Shown here in pieces: positions 17,513-26,520 of a stretch of 64,000 nt of DNA (the first letter of the stretch is position 1; every line of letters starts with the position of its first letter). Both the position numbers and the translations under genes were made by a program. The notes beneath the pieces are model-generated. The model ran no database searches, was not told the origin of the DNA, and was given only the letters and a program-made list of their open reading frames with translations. The stretch covers positions 186,001 through 250,000 of the forward strand of contig NC_007650.1 of assembly GCF_000012365.1 (NCBI RefSeq). The letters run 5' to 3'. This stretch comes from Burkholderia thailandensis E264. Its GTDB lineage: Bacteria > Pseudomonadota > Gammaproteobacteria > Burkholderiales > Burkholderiaceae.

Positions 17513-18472
17513 TTACTCCACGTAGACAAAGGAAGTCAGACAAAGCTTGCCGTTGTGTTCGGCGATCGACGCGGTGAACAACTGCGCGTCGTGGGTCATG
17601 ACCCGCGCGGGCGCGTGCAGGCGGACCGGCAGCACGGTGCCGGGCCGCAGGCGAAGCACGTCGCCGAAAGGAACGCTCATCTCCATGAGCTGCGCCGTCA
17701 GCTTGAGGCGCAACCGGGTCGACGGCAGCGAGCGCTCCCGCCTGACGCTCCTCGCGCGGCTCATCGACGATTTCAGGTGGTCGAACAGGCGCTGCTGCCA
17801 GACCGGGTCGAGCGCGAAGCAAATTTCGCCGACCGTTCGGGACGCCGCGCCTTCGATCGTGCAGATCGCGAACAGATGGGCGCGGCGCGCGTGGCCGCCG
17901 TCGGGCGGCGGCGGCGTTTCGTCGTCGGGAGGCGCGTCGAACGGAATCGCGCGAGCGACCGTGCGGGCGAGTTCCCCCGCGAGGCGCTCGGCCAGGCGGC
18001 GTTCGGTGGTGGTTTCCGGAATCGGCGGCGCGTGCGCCGCCGTCGCTTCGACGGGCGTCGAGGGCGCGGATGCGGTCTCGCCGTCGCCGTCGCCCGCGGG
18101 CTGCGCGTCGCCGGCTTCGGCCGCGGCAGCCGCGGGGGGCGTGACGGGCGGCATCGCCGGCCCGTAGCGCAGTTCCAGAAGCGTCAGCAGCAGCGCACGC
18201 TCGACGTGCACGCCGATCGCCGCCCGATCGACCGTCTCGCGCCGCCACGGCCGCGATTCCAGTTCGGGCGCATGCGACGCGAACGAGACGTTCCGGACCG
18301 CCACGGCGACGCCGTGCCTGCGGCCGAGGCTCTTCGCGAAGAACTGGTCGAGGTGCTGCTTGAGCGTCGCGCCGAACCGGTCCAGCAGGTGCGTCGGGCG
18401 GCCCAGCATTCTCGGGTCCAGCGCTTGATGGCGGACGGATCGACTTGGCTTCTTACTCGGATGATTAGCCAT
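17513..18472 (-). CDS. fliM: Divergent flagellar switch protein FliM (LfiM-like)
   Basis: This product is assigned to FliM from its C-terminal SpoA domain (LRLKLTAQLMEMSVPFGDVL, then RLRPGTVLPVR and, near the end, GKLCLTSFVYVE) and its place just before fliN. The N-terminus lacks the LSQxEIDALL CheY-binding helix of canonical FliM. The middle domain is poorly conserved and carries a Pro/Ala/Asp-rich insert at about residues 106-155. The length of 319 residues is close to the family norm (about 330). I chose the ATG at 18472; a TTG at 18535 would add 21 residues in AT-rich leader sequence. Flag-2 LfiM proteins are likewise divergent. A stand-alone FliM/FliN-family protein of other function is unlikely here. 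Confidence 0.8.
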   Translation of the reverse strand: MANHPSKKPSRSVRHQALDPRMLGRPTHLLDRFGATLKQHLDQFFAKSLGRRHGVAVAVRNVSFASHAPELESRPWRRETVDRAAIGVHVERALLLTLLELRYGPAMPPVTPPAAAAAEAGDAQPAGDGDGETASAPSTPVEATAAHAPPIPETTTERRLAERLAGELARTVARAIPFDAPPDDETPPPPDGGHARRAHLFAICTIEGAASRTVGEICFALDPVWQQRLFDHLKSSMSRARSVRRERSLPSTRLRLKLTAQLMEMSVPFGDVLRLRPGTVLPVRLHAPARVMTHDAQLFTASIAEHNGKLCLTSFVYVE

Positions 18473-19229
18473 CGGCTTCAAATCAGATTTAATGACGTTC
18501 CGATATTTGACGCCTTTGTCATTACAAAGAGTCAATTCGGCCAGGGAGTTTAAAGATTGAAATCAATAATCAAGGATGAGCAGCGGTCGCGTGAATTGAA
18601 GTGCGCATCGTGACGCGGCCGGTCCGCTGCAAATCCAGTCATGCCCTATTTCGAAGGCCGGAAATAGGTGGGCAGTCGATTTTCGAGGGAGGTCGATGCC
18701 GGGCAATGAAGCGCATATTTTGCCGCGGCCCTGGAGCAGGCCGGAAATGAATAAGCATGCGCTGCCCGCAGTTGCCGTGAATGGTGCGGAAAAAGCCTGA
18801 ATTCCCGGCCGGGCAAGGCCTGCGGACGCCGTCGGGATGCGCTCCCGGAGCCGCTTGTCCGCGCTTTGCGGTGCGAGTCGGTTGGGTGCCGGCAATGCGC
18901 CGGACGATGGCCTCGCGCCGGCGCTTCGTATTTGTCCGATTAATCTGGGCGTGCGTTAAAACTAATCCGATGCGGTGGGCGGAGCGGGTGGCGCGGCGCG
19001 GATCTGGATTATCGGCAATTCATGACGTTTCAGTTCGAATCATCGCGATTCACTGGTTACTCGCGTGCGATCGATCGAAAATCACCGTCTCTTAACGATT
19101 TGCCGGCCATGTGTGCGATTGGTTCGCGTGTGCGGGTCCGTTGATTCGGATTCGCAGCCTTCGCGACTCTTTTATGCCGCTGCGCCGGAGGGATCGTATC
19201 CCATTCAATTCACATAGAAATCAAACTGC
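18473..19229. promoter_or_regulatory. Divergent control region between fliM and fliE operons
   Basis: This 757-base non-coding stretch lies between the start of the minus-strand fliM-to-flhA run and the plus-strand fliE-to-fliJ run, so it should hold both early promoters. Parts (18470-18600, 18930-19110, 19195-19230) are clearly AT-richer than the genes. It contains an inverted repeat at 18645-18668. I found no convincing sigma-54 or sigma-28 promoter. In Flag-2 loci the sigma-54 activator gene lafK lies at this position; none is present here. Confidence 0.55.
18645..18668. promoter_or_regulatory. Inverted repeat in the fliM/fliE control region
   Basis: CCTATTTC (18645-18652) and GAAATAGG (18661-18668) form a perfect 8-bp dyad with an 8-base spacer. 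The right half with its upstream bases (AAGG...AAATAGG) partly resembles an FlhDC half-box, but the two halves face the opposite way from a standard FlhDC site. It could be an operator for an unidentified dimeric regulator, or a leader hairpin. Confidence 0.4.
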
Positions 19230-19562
19230 ATGGAATCGATTCAACAGGTGTCGTCGCAATTGCGCGGTCAGATGGCGGAACTCGCCGGCCAAGCCGCGTC
19301 CTTGAGCGGCGCGATTGCGGGGCAGCCCGGCCATGCCGGGGACGCGAATTTCACGCACATGCTGGGCTCCATGCTGAAGGAAGTGGACAACCGGCAGCTC
19401 GACGCGGCGGAGAAGGCCGTGGCCGTGGACAGCGGCCGAAGCGACGACGTCATCGGAGCGGTGCTCTCGAGCCAGGAGGCGTCGCTGTCGTTCTCGATGC
19501 TGACCCAGGTGCGCAACAAGCTGAGCACGGCGCTCGATGATCTGCTGAAGATGCAGATCTGA
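19230..19562 (+). CDS. fliE: Flagellar hook-basal body junction protein FliE
   Basis: FliE joins the MS ring to the proximal rod and is the first axial protein exported. The 110-residue product is of normal length, with the conserved C-terminus SQEASLSFSMLTQVRNKLS and a final YQEI-like helix (ALDDLLKMQI). No good Shine-Dalgarno is visible before the ATG. It is the first gene of the fliE-F-G-H-I-J run, 35 bases before fliF. Confidence 0.94.
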   Translation: MESIQQVSSQLRGQMAELAGQAASLSGAIAGQPGHAGDANFTHMLGSMLKEVDNRQLDAAEKAVAVDSGRSDDVIGAVLSSQEASLSFSMLTQVRNKLSTALDDLLKMQI

Positions 19563-19597
19563 CTCCGACGCCCCGATTTTCCTACAAAGGTCCGCTC

Positions 19598-21253
19598 GTG
19601 CTAGCCAAACTCAAAGCTGCCGTCGTCAGTCGGCTTCCATCGAACCTGCCGTCGTTGATGCCGTCGCCGGCCGCGTTGTCGCGGCTGATCCCGCTCGTCG
19701 TGCTCGCGGTCGCGTTGACCGCCGCGGCGACGCTCTACATGCGCTACGACCAAGCGAATTACAAGCCGCTGTTCGGCGCGCGCGAGCCGGTGCAACTCGA
19801 TGACGTCGTGTCGGCGCTCGACGCCCAGCGCATCCCGTACCGCATTCATCCGGATACCGGGCAGGTGCTCGTCGCGCGCTCGGATGTCGCGCGGGCGAGG
19901 ATGATGCTCGCCGCGCGCGGCGTCACCGCGAAGGCGGCGCCCGGGCTCGAGCAGATCGATCAGGACGACCCGCTCGGCACGAGCCAGTTCGTGCAGGACG
20001 TGCGATTCCGCCGGGGCCTCGAGAGCGAGCTGGCGCAGAGCATTGCGACGCTCGACCCGGTCGAGCGCGCCCGCGTGCATTTGTCGATTGCGAAGTCGTC
20101 GTCGTTCGTGATGATGGATGGCGACAAGAGCGCCGCGTCCGTCGTGTTGACGCTCAAGCCGGGAGCGCGTCTTGCGAAGGAGCAGATCGCCGCGGTCATC
20201 AATCTCGTCGCCGGCAGCGTGCCGAATCTGGCGCCGGGGAAGGTTTCGGTCGTCGATCAGCACGGCGCGTTTTTGTCCGCGCGCGTCGATCTGGACGGTG
20301 ATCTGACGGGCAACGACGAAATCGCGGCGCGGTTTCGCGACGACGTGACGCGCAATGTCGAGGATTTGCTGGCGCCGTCGCTCGGCCCCGGGAACTTCCG
20401 CGTCAGCGTGACGGCGGTCGTCAACAACGACCGTGTCGAGGAAACGCGCGAACAGTTCGGCGAAGCACCGAAGGTGATGAACGAGGCGACCCGCAACGAG
20501 CAGAACCGCGATCGCGTCGCGCTTGGCGTGCCGGGCTCGTTGAGCAACCGTCCGGTCGACGTGCCCGCGTCCGGCCCGGACGTCGACGGCGGCTCGCGGC
20601 GCAACGCGACGACGCGCCAGTTCGCATACGACCGCAACATCACGCAGATCAAGCGCGGGCGCGGGCAGCTCGAGAAGCTGAGCGTCGCCGTCGTGCTCAA
20701 CAACGCGGTGTCGCCCACCAAGGGCAAGCCCTGGCAGCCGGATCAATTGCGACGCATCGACGACATTCTGCGCAGCGGCCTTGGCATAGACAAGCAGCGC
20801 GGCGACCAGCTGATCGTGTCGTCGCTCGACTTTGCCGCGCCGGCGCCGGCCGAGCCGTGGTGGAAGGAGCGCGACACCCTCGAGCAGGGCGGCTGGTATC
20901 TGACCTACGCGCTGGCGGCCCTGTTCGGCTACTTGCTGCTCGCGCGGCCGATGCTGCGCATGCTGCAGCAATGGATGCAACACCGGTATGGCGCGCCGCC
21001 CGCCGCCGCGCCGGCGTCCCGGCTGCAGGCCCCTGAGGGCGGCGATGCGCAAGCGGCGCTGCCGGCCCCGGACGACGCGCGGCCGCCCCTCGGCGCAATG
21101 TTGCCCCTCCTCGACGACGTGGAGCTGCCGCCTGCCGATTCGGGCGTCGAGGTGCTGATCGGCCACTTGCGTTCGCTCTCCGAGAAGGAGCCCGAGCGCG
21201 TCGCTGAAGTCGTCAAACAATGGATACGAAATGATGGAAACGCCAGTAGCTGA
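19598..21253 (+). CDS. fliF: Flagellar MS-ring protein FliF
   Basis: FliF builds the MS ring in the inner membrane and nucleates the basal body. The 551-residue product starts at a GTG. Membrane segments lie near residues 29-48 (LIPLVVLAVALTAAATLYM) and 428-450. Between them are the periplasmic ring-building motifs, including conserved YKPLFG, ARMMLAARGV and DPVERARVHL. The C-terminal cytoplasmic tail should bind FliG; its last 23 bases overlap fliG, favouring matched production of the two. Confidence 0.96.
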   Translation: MLAKLKAAVVSRLPSNLPSLMPSPAALSRLIPLVVLAVALTAAATLYMRYDQANYKPLFGAREPVQLDDVVSALDAQRIPYRIHPDTGQVLVARSDVARARMMLAARGVTAKAAPGLEQIDQDDPLGTSQFVQDVRFRRGLESELAQSIATLDPVERARVHLSIAKSSSFVMMDGDKSAASVVLTLKPGARLAKEQIAAVINLVAGSVPNLAPGKVSVVDQHGAFLSARVDLDGDLTGNDEIAARFRDDVTRNVEDLLAPSLGPGNFRVSVTAVVNNDRVEETREQFGEAPKVMNEATRNEQNRDRVALGVPGSLSNRPVDVPASGPDVDGGSRRNATTRQFAYDRNITQIKRGRGQLEKLSVAVVLNNAVSPTKGKPWQPDQLRRIDDILRSGLGIDKQRGDQLIVSSLDFAAPAPAEPWWKERDTLEQGGWYLTYALAALFGYLLLARPMLRMLQQWMQHRYGAPPAAAPASRLQAPEGGDAQAALPAPDDARPPLGAMLPLLDDVELPPADSGVEVLIGHLRSLSEKEPERVAEVVKQWIRNDGNASS

Positions 21254-22247
21254 TAGCAATGCCCAGGGCTCGATCGAGCAGGCGGCGATCATCCTGCTGA
21301 GTATCGGCGAGGAGCGCGCGGCCGACGTGCTGCGTTGCCTGTCGCGTCCGGAACTGCTGCGAATCACGCAGACGATGTCGAGCATGGCGGGCGTCAAGGT
21401 GGACGTCGTGAAGGACGCGCTGCAGCGCTTCTTCGATCAGTATCGCGAACAAAGCGGCATTCACGGCGCGTCGCGCGTGTACCTGCAGCGCGCGCTGGAT
21501 CTCGCGCTCGGGCGCGACATCGCGAACACGGTGCTCAACAGCGTGTACGGCGACAGCATCCGCCCGAAGATGGCCCGTCTTCAATGGGTGTCGCCGCGCT
21601 GGCTCGCGGACCATATCGTCCACGAGCACGTGCGCATGCAGGCCGTGTTCCTCGCATTCCTGCCGCCTGCCCAGGCGAGTCAGGTCATCGAGATGCTGCC
21701 GCCGCAGACGCGCGACACGATCCTCATCAACGTCGCGAAGCTTGACGAAGTGGATCACACGCTGCTCGTGGAACTCGAGGAGCTGATCGAGCTGTGCCTG
21801 AAGGACCTGGACCTGCAGGGCACGACCGTGGAGGGCGTGCGACAGGCCGCCGAGATCATCAACCGCTTGCCGGGCGACCGCATGCAGATGATCGAGTTGC
21901 TGCGCGCGCACGATCCCGGCGTCGTCACCGAGATCGAGACGAGCATGTATCACTTCGACATGCTGGCGCGACAGAGCGACAACGCGATCGGCCGGATCGT
22001 CGAGGTCGCGCCGGTCGAACAGTGGGCGATCGCGCTGAAGGGCGCCGATCCGGCGGTGCTCGCGGCGCTGCAACGGGTGATGCCGCGCCGCCAGGTGCAG
22101 GCGTTCGACGACACGATTCGCCGCACGGGGCCGCTTCCGTCCACGCGAATCGAGCAGGTGCGGCGCGACATCATGGCGCGCGTCAAGGCGCTGGCCGATG
22201 AGGGCGAGATCGAACTGCGCCTCGTCGAGGAGGACGTCGTCTCGTGA
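21231..22247 (+). CDS. fliG: Flagellar motor switch protein FliG
   Basis: FliG is the rotor protein that contacts MotA and generates torque. The 338-residue product has the usual three-domain length (about 331 in E. coli), with GSIEQAAIILLSIGEERAAD at the N-terminus and a charged C-terminal helix region (GRIVEVAPVEQWAIALKGAD, then IRRTGPLPSTRIEQVRRDIM). It overlaps fliF by 23 bases and fliH by 4, indicating translational coupling. Confidence 0.95.
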   Translation: MMETPVADSNAQGSIEQAAIILLSIGEERAADVLRCLSRPELLRITQTMSSMAGVKVDVVKDALQRFFDQYREQSGIHGASRVYLQRALDLALGRDIANTVLNSVYGDSIRPKMARLQWVSPRWLADHIVHEHVRMQAVFLAFLPPAQASQVIEMLPPQTRDTILINVAKLDEVDHTLLVELEELIELCLKDLDLQGTTVEGVRQAAEIINRLPGDRMQMIELLRAHDPGVVTEIETSMYHFDMLARQSDNAIGRIVEVAPVEQWAIALKGADPAVLAALQRVMPRRQVQAFDDTIRRTGPLPSTRIEQVRRDIMARVKALADEGEIELRLVEEDVVS

Positions 22248-22969
22248 AGGCCTATCAGCGCTACCGGTTTCCGTCGCTCAGGTCTGTCGCGCGCGATGCG
22301 TCGGCGCGCGATTCGGCAGCGCTCGCCGCCGAGGCGCAGTGCGCAGACATCGATGCGCGCATCGAGGAGGGCTTCCGTCAAGGCAGGGAAGACGGTTATC
22401 GCGACGGATTCGAGCACGGCGAGGCCGAGGGGATGAAGCAAGGCCGGGAGGCCGGGTTCGCTGCGGGCGCGCAGCAGGCGCGCGATGCGCTGCGCAGCGA
22501 ATACGCGGGCATCGCGAAAACGCTCGACGCGATGCGCGACGCGTTCGTGCGCGTTCAGGCCGAGTACCTGGCCGCTCGCCGCACCGAACTGGTCGACGTG
22601 GTCGCGAAGGTGGCCAAGCAGGTGATCCGCTGCGAGCTGACGTTGCAGCCGAGTCAGATGGCGGCGCTGATCGAGGAAACGCTGGGAACGATGCCGGCGT
22701 CGAGCGATGCGCCCGAGGTTCACCTGAGCCCCGACGATCATGAGCGTCTTGCCGGCCTGTTGCCGGAACGCGCGCGGCATTGGCGGCTCGTTCCCGACGC
22801 CCGTCTCGAAGCGGGCGAATGCCGCGTGCTGCTGGGCGGCAACGAAGCCGACGCCGGTTGCCAGCATCGTCTCGACGCTTGCGTCGAGCGGATCGGCGAG
22901 CAACTGCCGGGCGCCCCTGACGTCGAGGCAGCCGCGACGCCCGCCGACGAGCAGGAGGATGCATCGTGA
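22244..22969 (+). CDS. fliH: Flagellar export ATPase regulator FliH
   Basis: FliH binds and regulates the export ATPase FliI and links it to the C-ring. The 241-residue product begins at a GTG that overlaps the fliG stop. It has the typical GxxxG-rich middle segment (about 45-75, RQGREDGYRDGFEHGEAEGM), followed by a helical C-terminal domain with VVAKVAKQVIRCEL. The C-terminal tail is acidic. fliI overlaps its end by 4 bases. Confidence 0.92.
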   Translation: MKAYQRYRFPSLRSVARDASARDSAALAAEAQCADIDARIEEGFRQGREDGYRDGFEHGEAEGMKQGREAGFAAGAQQARDALRSEYAGIAKTLDAMRDAFVRVQAEYLAARRTELVDVVAKVAKQVIRCELTLQPSQMAALIEETLGTMPASSDAPEVHLSPDDHERLAGLLPERARHWRLVPDARLEAGECRVLLGGNEADAGCQHRLDACVERIGEQLPGAPDVEAAATPADEQEDAS

Positions 22970-24273
22970 TTTTGTCCGCGCTGCGCAATCTCGAACTGGA
23001 CTCGGTGCCCGTCGCCCGCATGACGGGCCGCCTGACCGGCGTGACGGGGCTGCTGCTCAAAGCGTCCGGCTGCCGGCTCGAAACGGGCGAGCGTTGCGTG
23101 ATCGAGTCGGCGGATGGAGACAGGATCGACGCGCAGGTGGTCGGCTTCAATCGTGAGGAAACCTTCCTGATGCCGTTCAAGAAGCCGGTTGGCCTTGTCG
23201 CGGGCGCGCAGGTGCTGTCGTGCGACAGGCAGGGCTCGCTGCGGATCGGCCGCTCGTGGCTGGGACGGATCGTCAACGGCCTGGGCGAAGCCATCGACGG
23301 CCGCGGCCCGCTCGGCGGCGACGTGGCGCTCCGGGCGCATCCCGCGCCGGTGAATCCGCTGCGCAAGCGCCCGGTGCGCGACACGCTGGACGTCGGCGTG
23401 CGGGCGATCGATGGCCTGCTGACGCTCGGCCGAGGGCAACGAGTCGGCCTGATGGCGGGCAGCGGCGTCGGCAAGAGCATGTTGCTCGGGATGATCACGC
23501 GCGCGACGCAGGCCGATGTCGTCGTCGTGGGGCTGATCGGCGAGCGCGGGCGCGAAGTGCGCGAATTCGTCGACCACGCGCTCGGCGAAGCGGGCCTCGC
23601 GAAATCGGTGCTGGTGGCCGCGCCGGCCGACGAGTCGCCGCTGATGCGGCTCAAGGCGGCGGAGCTTTGCCATGCGATCGCCGCTCATTTTCGCGATACG
23701 GGCGCGAATGTCCTGCTGCTCGTGGATTCGCTCACGCGCTATGCGATGGCGCAGCGCGAGATCGCGCTGTCGGTCGGCGAGCCGCCCGCCACGCGCGGCT
23801 ATCCGCCGTCGGTGTTCGGCATGCTGCCGCAGCTCGTCGAGACGGCGGGCAATGGCGAGGGGGCGGGCAGCATGAGCGCGATCTACACGGTTCTCGCCGA
23901 AGGCGACGACCAGAACGATCCGGTCGTCGATACCGCGCGCGCGATTCTCGACGGGCACATCGTGCTGACGCGCGAGCTGGCCGAGCGCGGGCACTACCCG
24001 GCGATCGACGTGCCGCGTTCGGTCAGCCGGTGCATGAGCCAGGTCGCCGGCGCCGAGCACGAAGCGCTTGCGCGCAAGGTCAAGGAAATGATCGGCCGTC
24101 ACGAGCAAGTTCGCGACCTGATTCCGCTGGGCGGATACGTGCAGGGCGCTGATCCGGCGACGGACGAGGCGGTGGCGAAGGCGGCGCGCATCGACGCGTT
24201 CCTGCGGCAGGACATGCGCGACGTCGCGCGTCGCGACGCGACGCTGGCGGCGTTGCGGGAGCTGATCGCATGA
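22966..24273 (+). CDS. fliI: Flagellum-specific export ATPase FliI
   Basis: FliI is the hexameric ATPase, related to F1-beta, that readies export substrates and chaperones. The 435-residue product starts at a GTG. Walker A is GSGVGKS near residue 166, Walker B is in ANVLLLVDSLTRYAMAQRE near 246-260, and the family blocks GYPPSVFGMLPQLVE and GSMSAIYTVLAEGDD are intact. It overlaps both fliH and fliJ by 4 bases. Confidence 0.96.
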   Translation: MILSALRNLELDSVPVARMTGRLTGVTGLLLKASGCRLETGERCVIESADGDRIDAQVVGFNREETFLMPFKKPVGLVAGAQVLSCDRQGSLRIGRSWLGRIVNGLGEAIDGRGPLGGDVALRAHPAPVNPLRKRPVRDTLDVGVRAIDGLLTLGRGQRVGLMAGSGVGKSMLLGMITRATQADVVVVGLIGERGREVREFVDHALGEAGLAKSVLVAAPADESPLMRLKAAELCHAIAAHFRDTGANVLLLVDSLTRYAMAQREIALSVGEPPATRGYPPSVFGMLPQLVETAGNGEGAGSMSAIYTVLAEGDDQNDPVVDTARAILDGHIVLTRELAERGHYPAIDVPRSVSRCMSQVAGAEHEALARKVKEMIGRHEQVRDLIPLGGYVQGADPATDEAVAKAARIDAFLRQDMRDVARRDATLAALRELIA

Positions 24274-24707
24274 ACGAGCAACGCAAGGTCACGCGCATCG
24301 CGGGCTGGATCGCCGCGCGCGAAGCCGAGATCGACCGGCTCGCCGCGGACATGGCGCGCCAGGAGGCCGTGCGCCAGCGCTATCGGCACAACCTCGGCGC
24401 GATGCAGCGGCTGTACGACGATTGCGCCGCGGCGACGGGCGCGGCCCTGCCGATGCTCGCGCAGAACCAAGCCGGCTATCGCCAGACGCTGCTCGACGCC
24501 GTGACGCAACTGCGGGCCGCGTTGAAGGTGCAGGAGGACAACCTGGAGGTCGGCCGCGCGCTGCTGGCCGCGAAGACGCTGCGGTGCGAAGTGTGGCGGC
24601 GCGAGCTCGATCGCAGGCGGCGCGCGCTCGACCTCGCGCGGCGGCGCAGCGAGCAGCGCGCGCAGGACGAACTGGCGGCGCAGGCGTGGCGGCGGACGTC
24701 GGCATGA
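24270..24707 (+). CDS. fliJ: Flagellar export chaperone FliJ
   Basis: This 145-residue highly helical, Arg/Ala/Gln-rich protein is assigned to FliJ from its size, coiled-coil composition and position directly after fliI (4-base overlap). FliJ stimulates FliI and escorts empty chaperones. Sequence conservation in this family is low, so the call rests mainly on context. It ends the fliE-to-fliJ run. Confidence 0.82.
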   Translation: MNEQRKVTRIAGWIAAREAEIDRLAADMARQEAVRQRYRHNLGAMQRLYDDCAAATGAALPMLAQNQAGYRQTLLDAVTQLRAALKVQEDNLEVGRALLAAKTLRCEVWRRELDRRRRALDLARRRSEQRAQDELAAQAWRRTSA

Positions 24708-24721
24708 CGGCATTGATGGGC

Positions 24722-24743
24722 GTTGGCGGCGATCGCCGCCAAC
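24722..24743. promoter_or_regulatory. 22-base perfect palindrome upstream of fliD
   Basis: GTTGGCGGCGA (24722-24732) is followed immediately by its exact complement TCGCCGCCAAC (24733-24743). The palindrome lies 15 bases after the fliJ stop and 31 bases before the fliD ATG. As RNA it would fold as a 9-bp stem with a GATC loop; as DNA it is an ideal dimer operator. It marks the boundary between the early fliE-J block and the late fliD block. Confidence 0.5.
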
Positions 24744-24774
24744 ACGGTGTATTTCGAGAAATGGAGAAAAGCGC

Positions 24775-26100
24775 ATGTTGAAGGTGACGGATCCGCAGGC
24801 GACGGCGAGGGCTTTCGCCGAGAGCTACATGGCAAGTGCGCGGCGGCAGCTCGACCGGCAAGCGAACGACGTGAAGAACAACAAGGAGGCGCTGTCGAAT
24901 CTCGGCAACTTGTTGACCACGTTCCGGGACAAGCAGCGCGAGCTCGTCGCGGGCGGAAGCATGATCCAGCACACGGTGACGCAGTCGAACGATGCGTTCG
25001 CATCGGTGACGACGGCGTCCGGTGCGAAGCCGGGCAGCTATCAGTTCCATGTCGAACAGCTCGCGACCGCGCATCAATTGACGATCGACGTGCCGCCCGG
25101 CGTTCGCGCCGAGGAAGCCGGCTCGGTGAAGATCAAGCTGGCCGACGGATCGGAATTCACCGTCGACCTCACGGCGGCCAAGGACAAGGATGGCAATGTG
25201 TCCGCCGAGGAGCTGGCTCGCGTAATCAACTCGAGTTCGGGGGCGAGCGGCGCCGTTCATGCGGCGGTGATCGGCGGCCAGCTCATGCTGACGTCGGCCA
25301 ACACGGGAGCCGACAGCAGGATTTCCTTCGAGATCGATCCCGCGTCGCCGCTTGCCGACGCGTTTGGCGGGGCCTCGACGATCTCCGAGGCGCAGAACGC
25401 GAAGGTCAAGATCGGCGACCCGACGAACGGCAAGACGATCGAGCTGCAGGGCAACACGCTCGATTCGATCGAAGGCCTGAGCATCACGTTCAAGCAGGTC
25501 GGGTCCGGAACGATTACGGTCGCCTCCGACAAGGAAAAGACAACCGAAAGCGTCAAGGCGTTTATCGATGCGTACAACGAACTGATCGACAAGCTTGCCG
25601 AGCTGACGAAAGTCGGCGATGCGGCGAACGGCGATCCGGGCGGGCCGTTCTCGTCCGACGCGGGTGTGCGCGCGCTCGTCAGCCAGCTCAGATCGGAGCT
25701 GAACAAGAGCGTGGATGGCGTGAAGCTGTACGAACTCGGTATCGATACGGACAAGAAGGGCAAGCTGGTCCTGGATGTGAACCGTTTCGAAGAGGCGTTC
25801 AAGGCGTCCCCGGATCGCTTCGACAAGCTGTTCGGCGACGCGGAAAACGGGCTCGTCGGCAATCTCGGCAAGGCGCTCGACGGATGGCTGGACGAAAAGA
25901 ACGGCCAACTGAAGACCCGCAACGAATCGGTCGCGCAGACGGAAAAGCAGCTTCTCGCCAAGCAGGAAGAGTACAACCGCCGCTACCAGGACGTGTTCGA
26001 ACGCTACACGCAGGAATTCACGCGGCTTCAGGTGCTCCAGCTGCAAATGGACAACACGCTCGACCAGATCAAGAACCTGTTCGCGACGAGCAAGGATTGA
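24775..26100 (+). CDS. fliD: Flagellar filament cap protein FliD
   Basis: FliD caps the growing filament and helps flagellin insert. The 441-residue product is shorter than E. coli FliD (468) but keeps the architecture: an N-terminal D0 helix region, the block GSYQFHVEQLATAHQ near residue 83, FIDAYNELIDKLAEL in the middle, and a C-terminal coiled coil with LAKQEEYNRRYQDVFERYTQ. The ATG follows GGAG. In Flag-2 nomenclature it is LafB, and as there it is followed by fliS, fliT, fliK, fliL and the sigma factor. Confidence 0.94.
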   Translation: MLKVTDPQATARAFAESYMASARRQLDRQANDVKNNKEALSNLGNLLTTFRDKQRELVAGGSMIQHTVTQSNDAFASVTTASGAKPGSYQFHVEQLATAHQLTIDVPPGVRAEEAGSVKIKLADGSEFTVDLTAAKDKDGNVSAEELARVINSSSGASGAVHAAVIGGQLMLTSANTGADSRISFEIDPASPLADAFGGASTISEAQNAKVKIGDPTNGKTIELQGNTLDSIEGLSITFKQVGSGTITVASDKEKTTESVKAFIDAYNELIDKLAELTKVGDAANGDPGGPFSSDAGVRALVSQLRSELNKSVDGVKLYELGIDTDKKGKLVLDVNRFEEAFKASPDRFDKLFGDAENGLVGNLGKALDGWLDEKNGQLKTRNESVAQTEKQLLAKQEEYNRRYQDVFERYTQEFTRLQVLQLQMDNTLDQIKNLFATSKD

Positions 26101-26133
26101 CGTCGCGATCGCAGCTTCGAGGAATGAACAAAC

Positions 26134-26520
26134 GTGGAAAACATCGGGTACCGCAGCTATCACGCTGCCAATCTTGAATCGCAGATCGCGAACGCATCGC
26201 CGATTCAGCTCGTGCTGGTGCTGACCGACGGTCTGCTGGACGAAATCGCGCGCGCCCGCGCGCACATCGTCGCACGGCGCATCGAGGCGAAAGGCGCGAG
26301 CATCGGCCGATGCATCGAGCTGCTCAACGGATTGGCCAGTTCGCTCGACATGACGGCGGGCAGCGAGGTGGTGACGAACCTGGCGGCGCTTTACGACTAC
26401 TGCGTGCGCCGCCTGAACGTTGCCGGCATCGAGCTGAACGTCGAGCCGCTCGACGAAGCGGCGCATCTGATCGGGGTGCTTCGCGAGGGGTGGCAGGGTG
26501 CGCAAAATGGCGGACTTTGA
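26134..26520 (+). CDS. fliS: Flagellin export chaperone FliS
   Basis: FliS binds flagellin in the cytoplasm and blocks premature assembly. The 128-residue product has the FliS signatures YRSYHAANLESQIANASPIQ at the N-terminus and QLVLVLTDGLLDEIARAR, with a four-helix composition. Initiation is at a GTG, 33 bases after fliD. It overlaps the following FliT-like gene by 14 bases. Confidence 0.93.
   Translation: MENIGYRSYHAANLESQIANASPIQLVLVLTDGLLDEIARARAHIVARRIEAKGASIGRCIELLNGLASSLDMTAGSEVVTNLAALYDYCVRRLNVAGIELNVEPLDEAAHLIGVLREGWQGAQNGGL

Noticed and set aside
19009..19016. Perfect sigma-28 -10 octamer GCCGATAA on the minus strand
   Set aside because: The correctly spaced upstream bases do not resemble TAAA/TAAAGTTT, and it lies over 530 bases from fliM, so I do not call a promoter.
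18563..19095. Two overlapping opposite open frames (110 and 104 codons) in the fliM/fliE control region
   Set aside because: Neither has a clear ribosome-binding site, codon bias or family; the region fits divergent promoters better.
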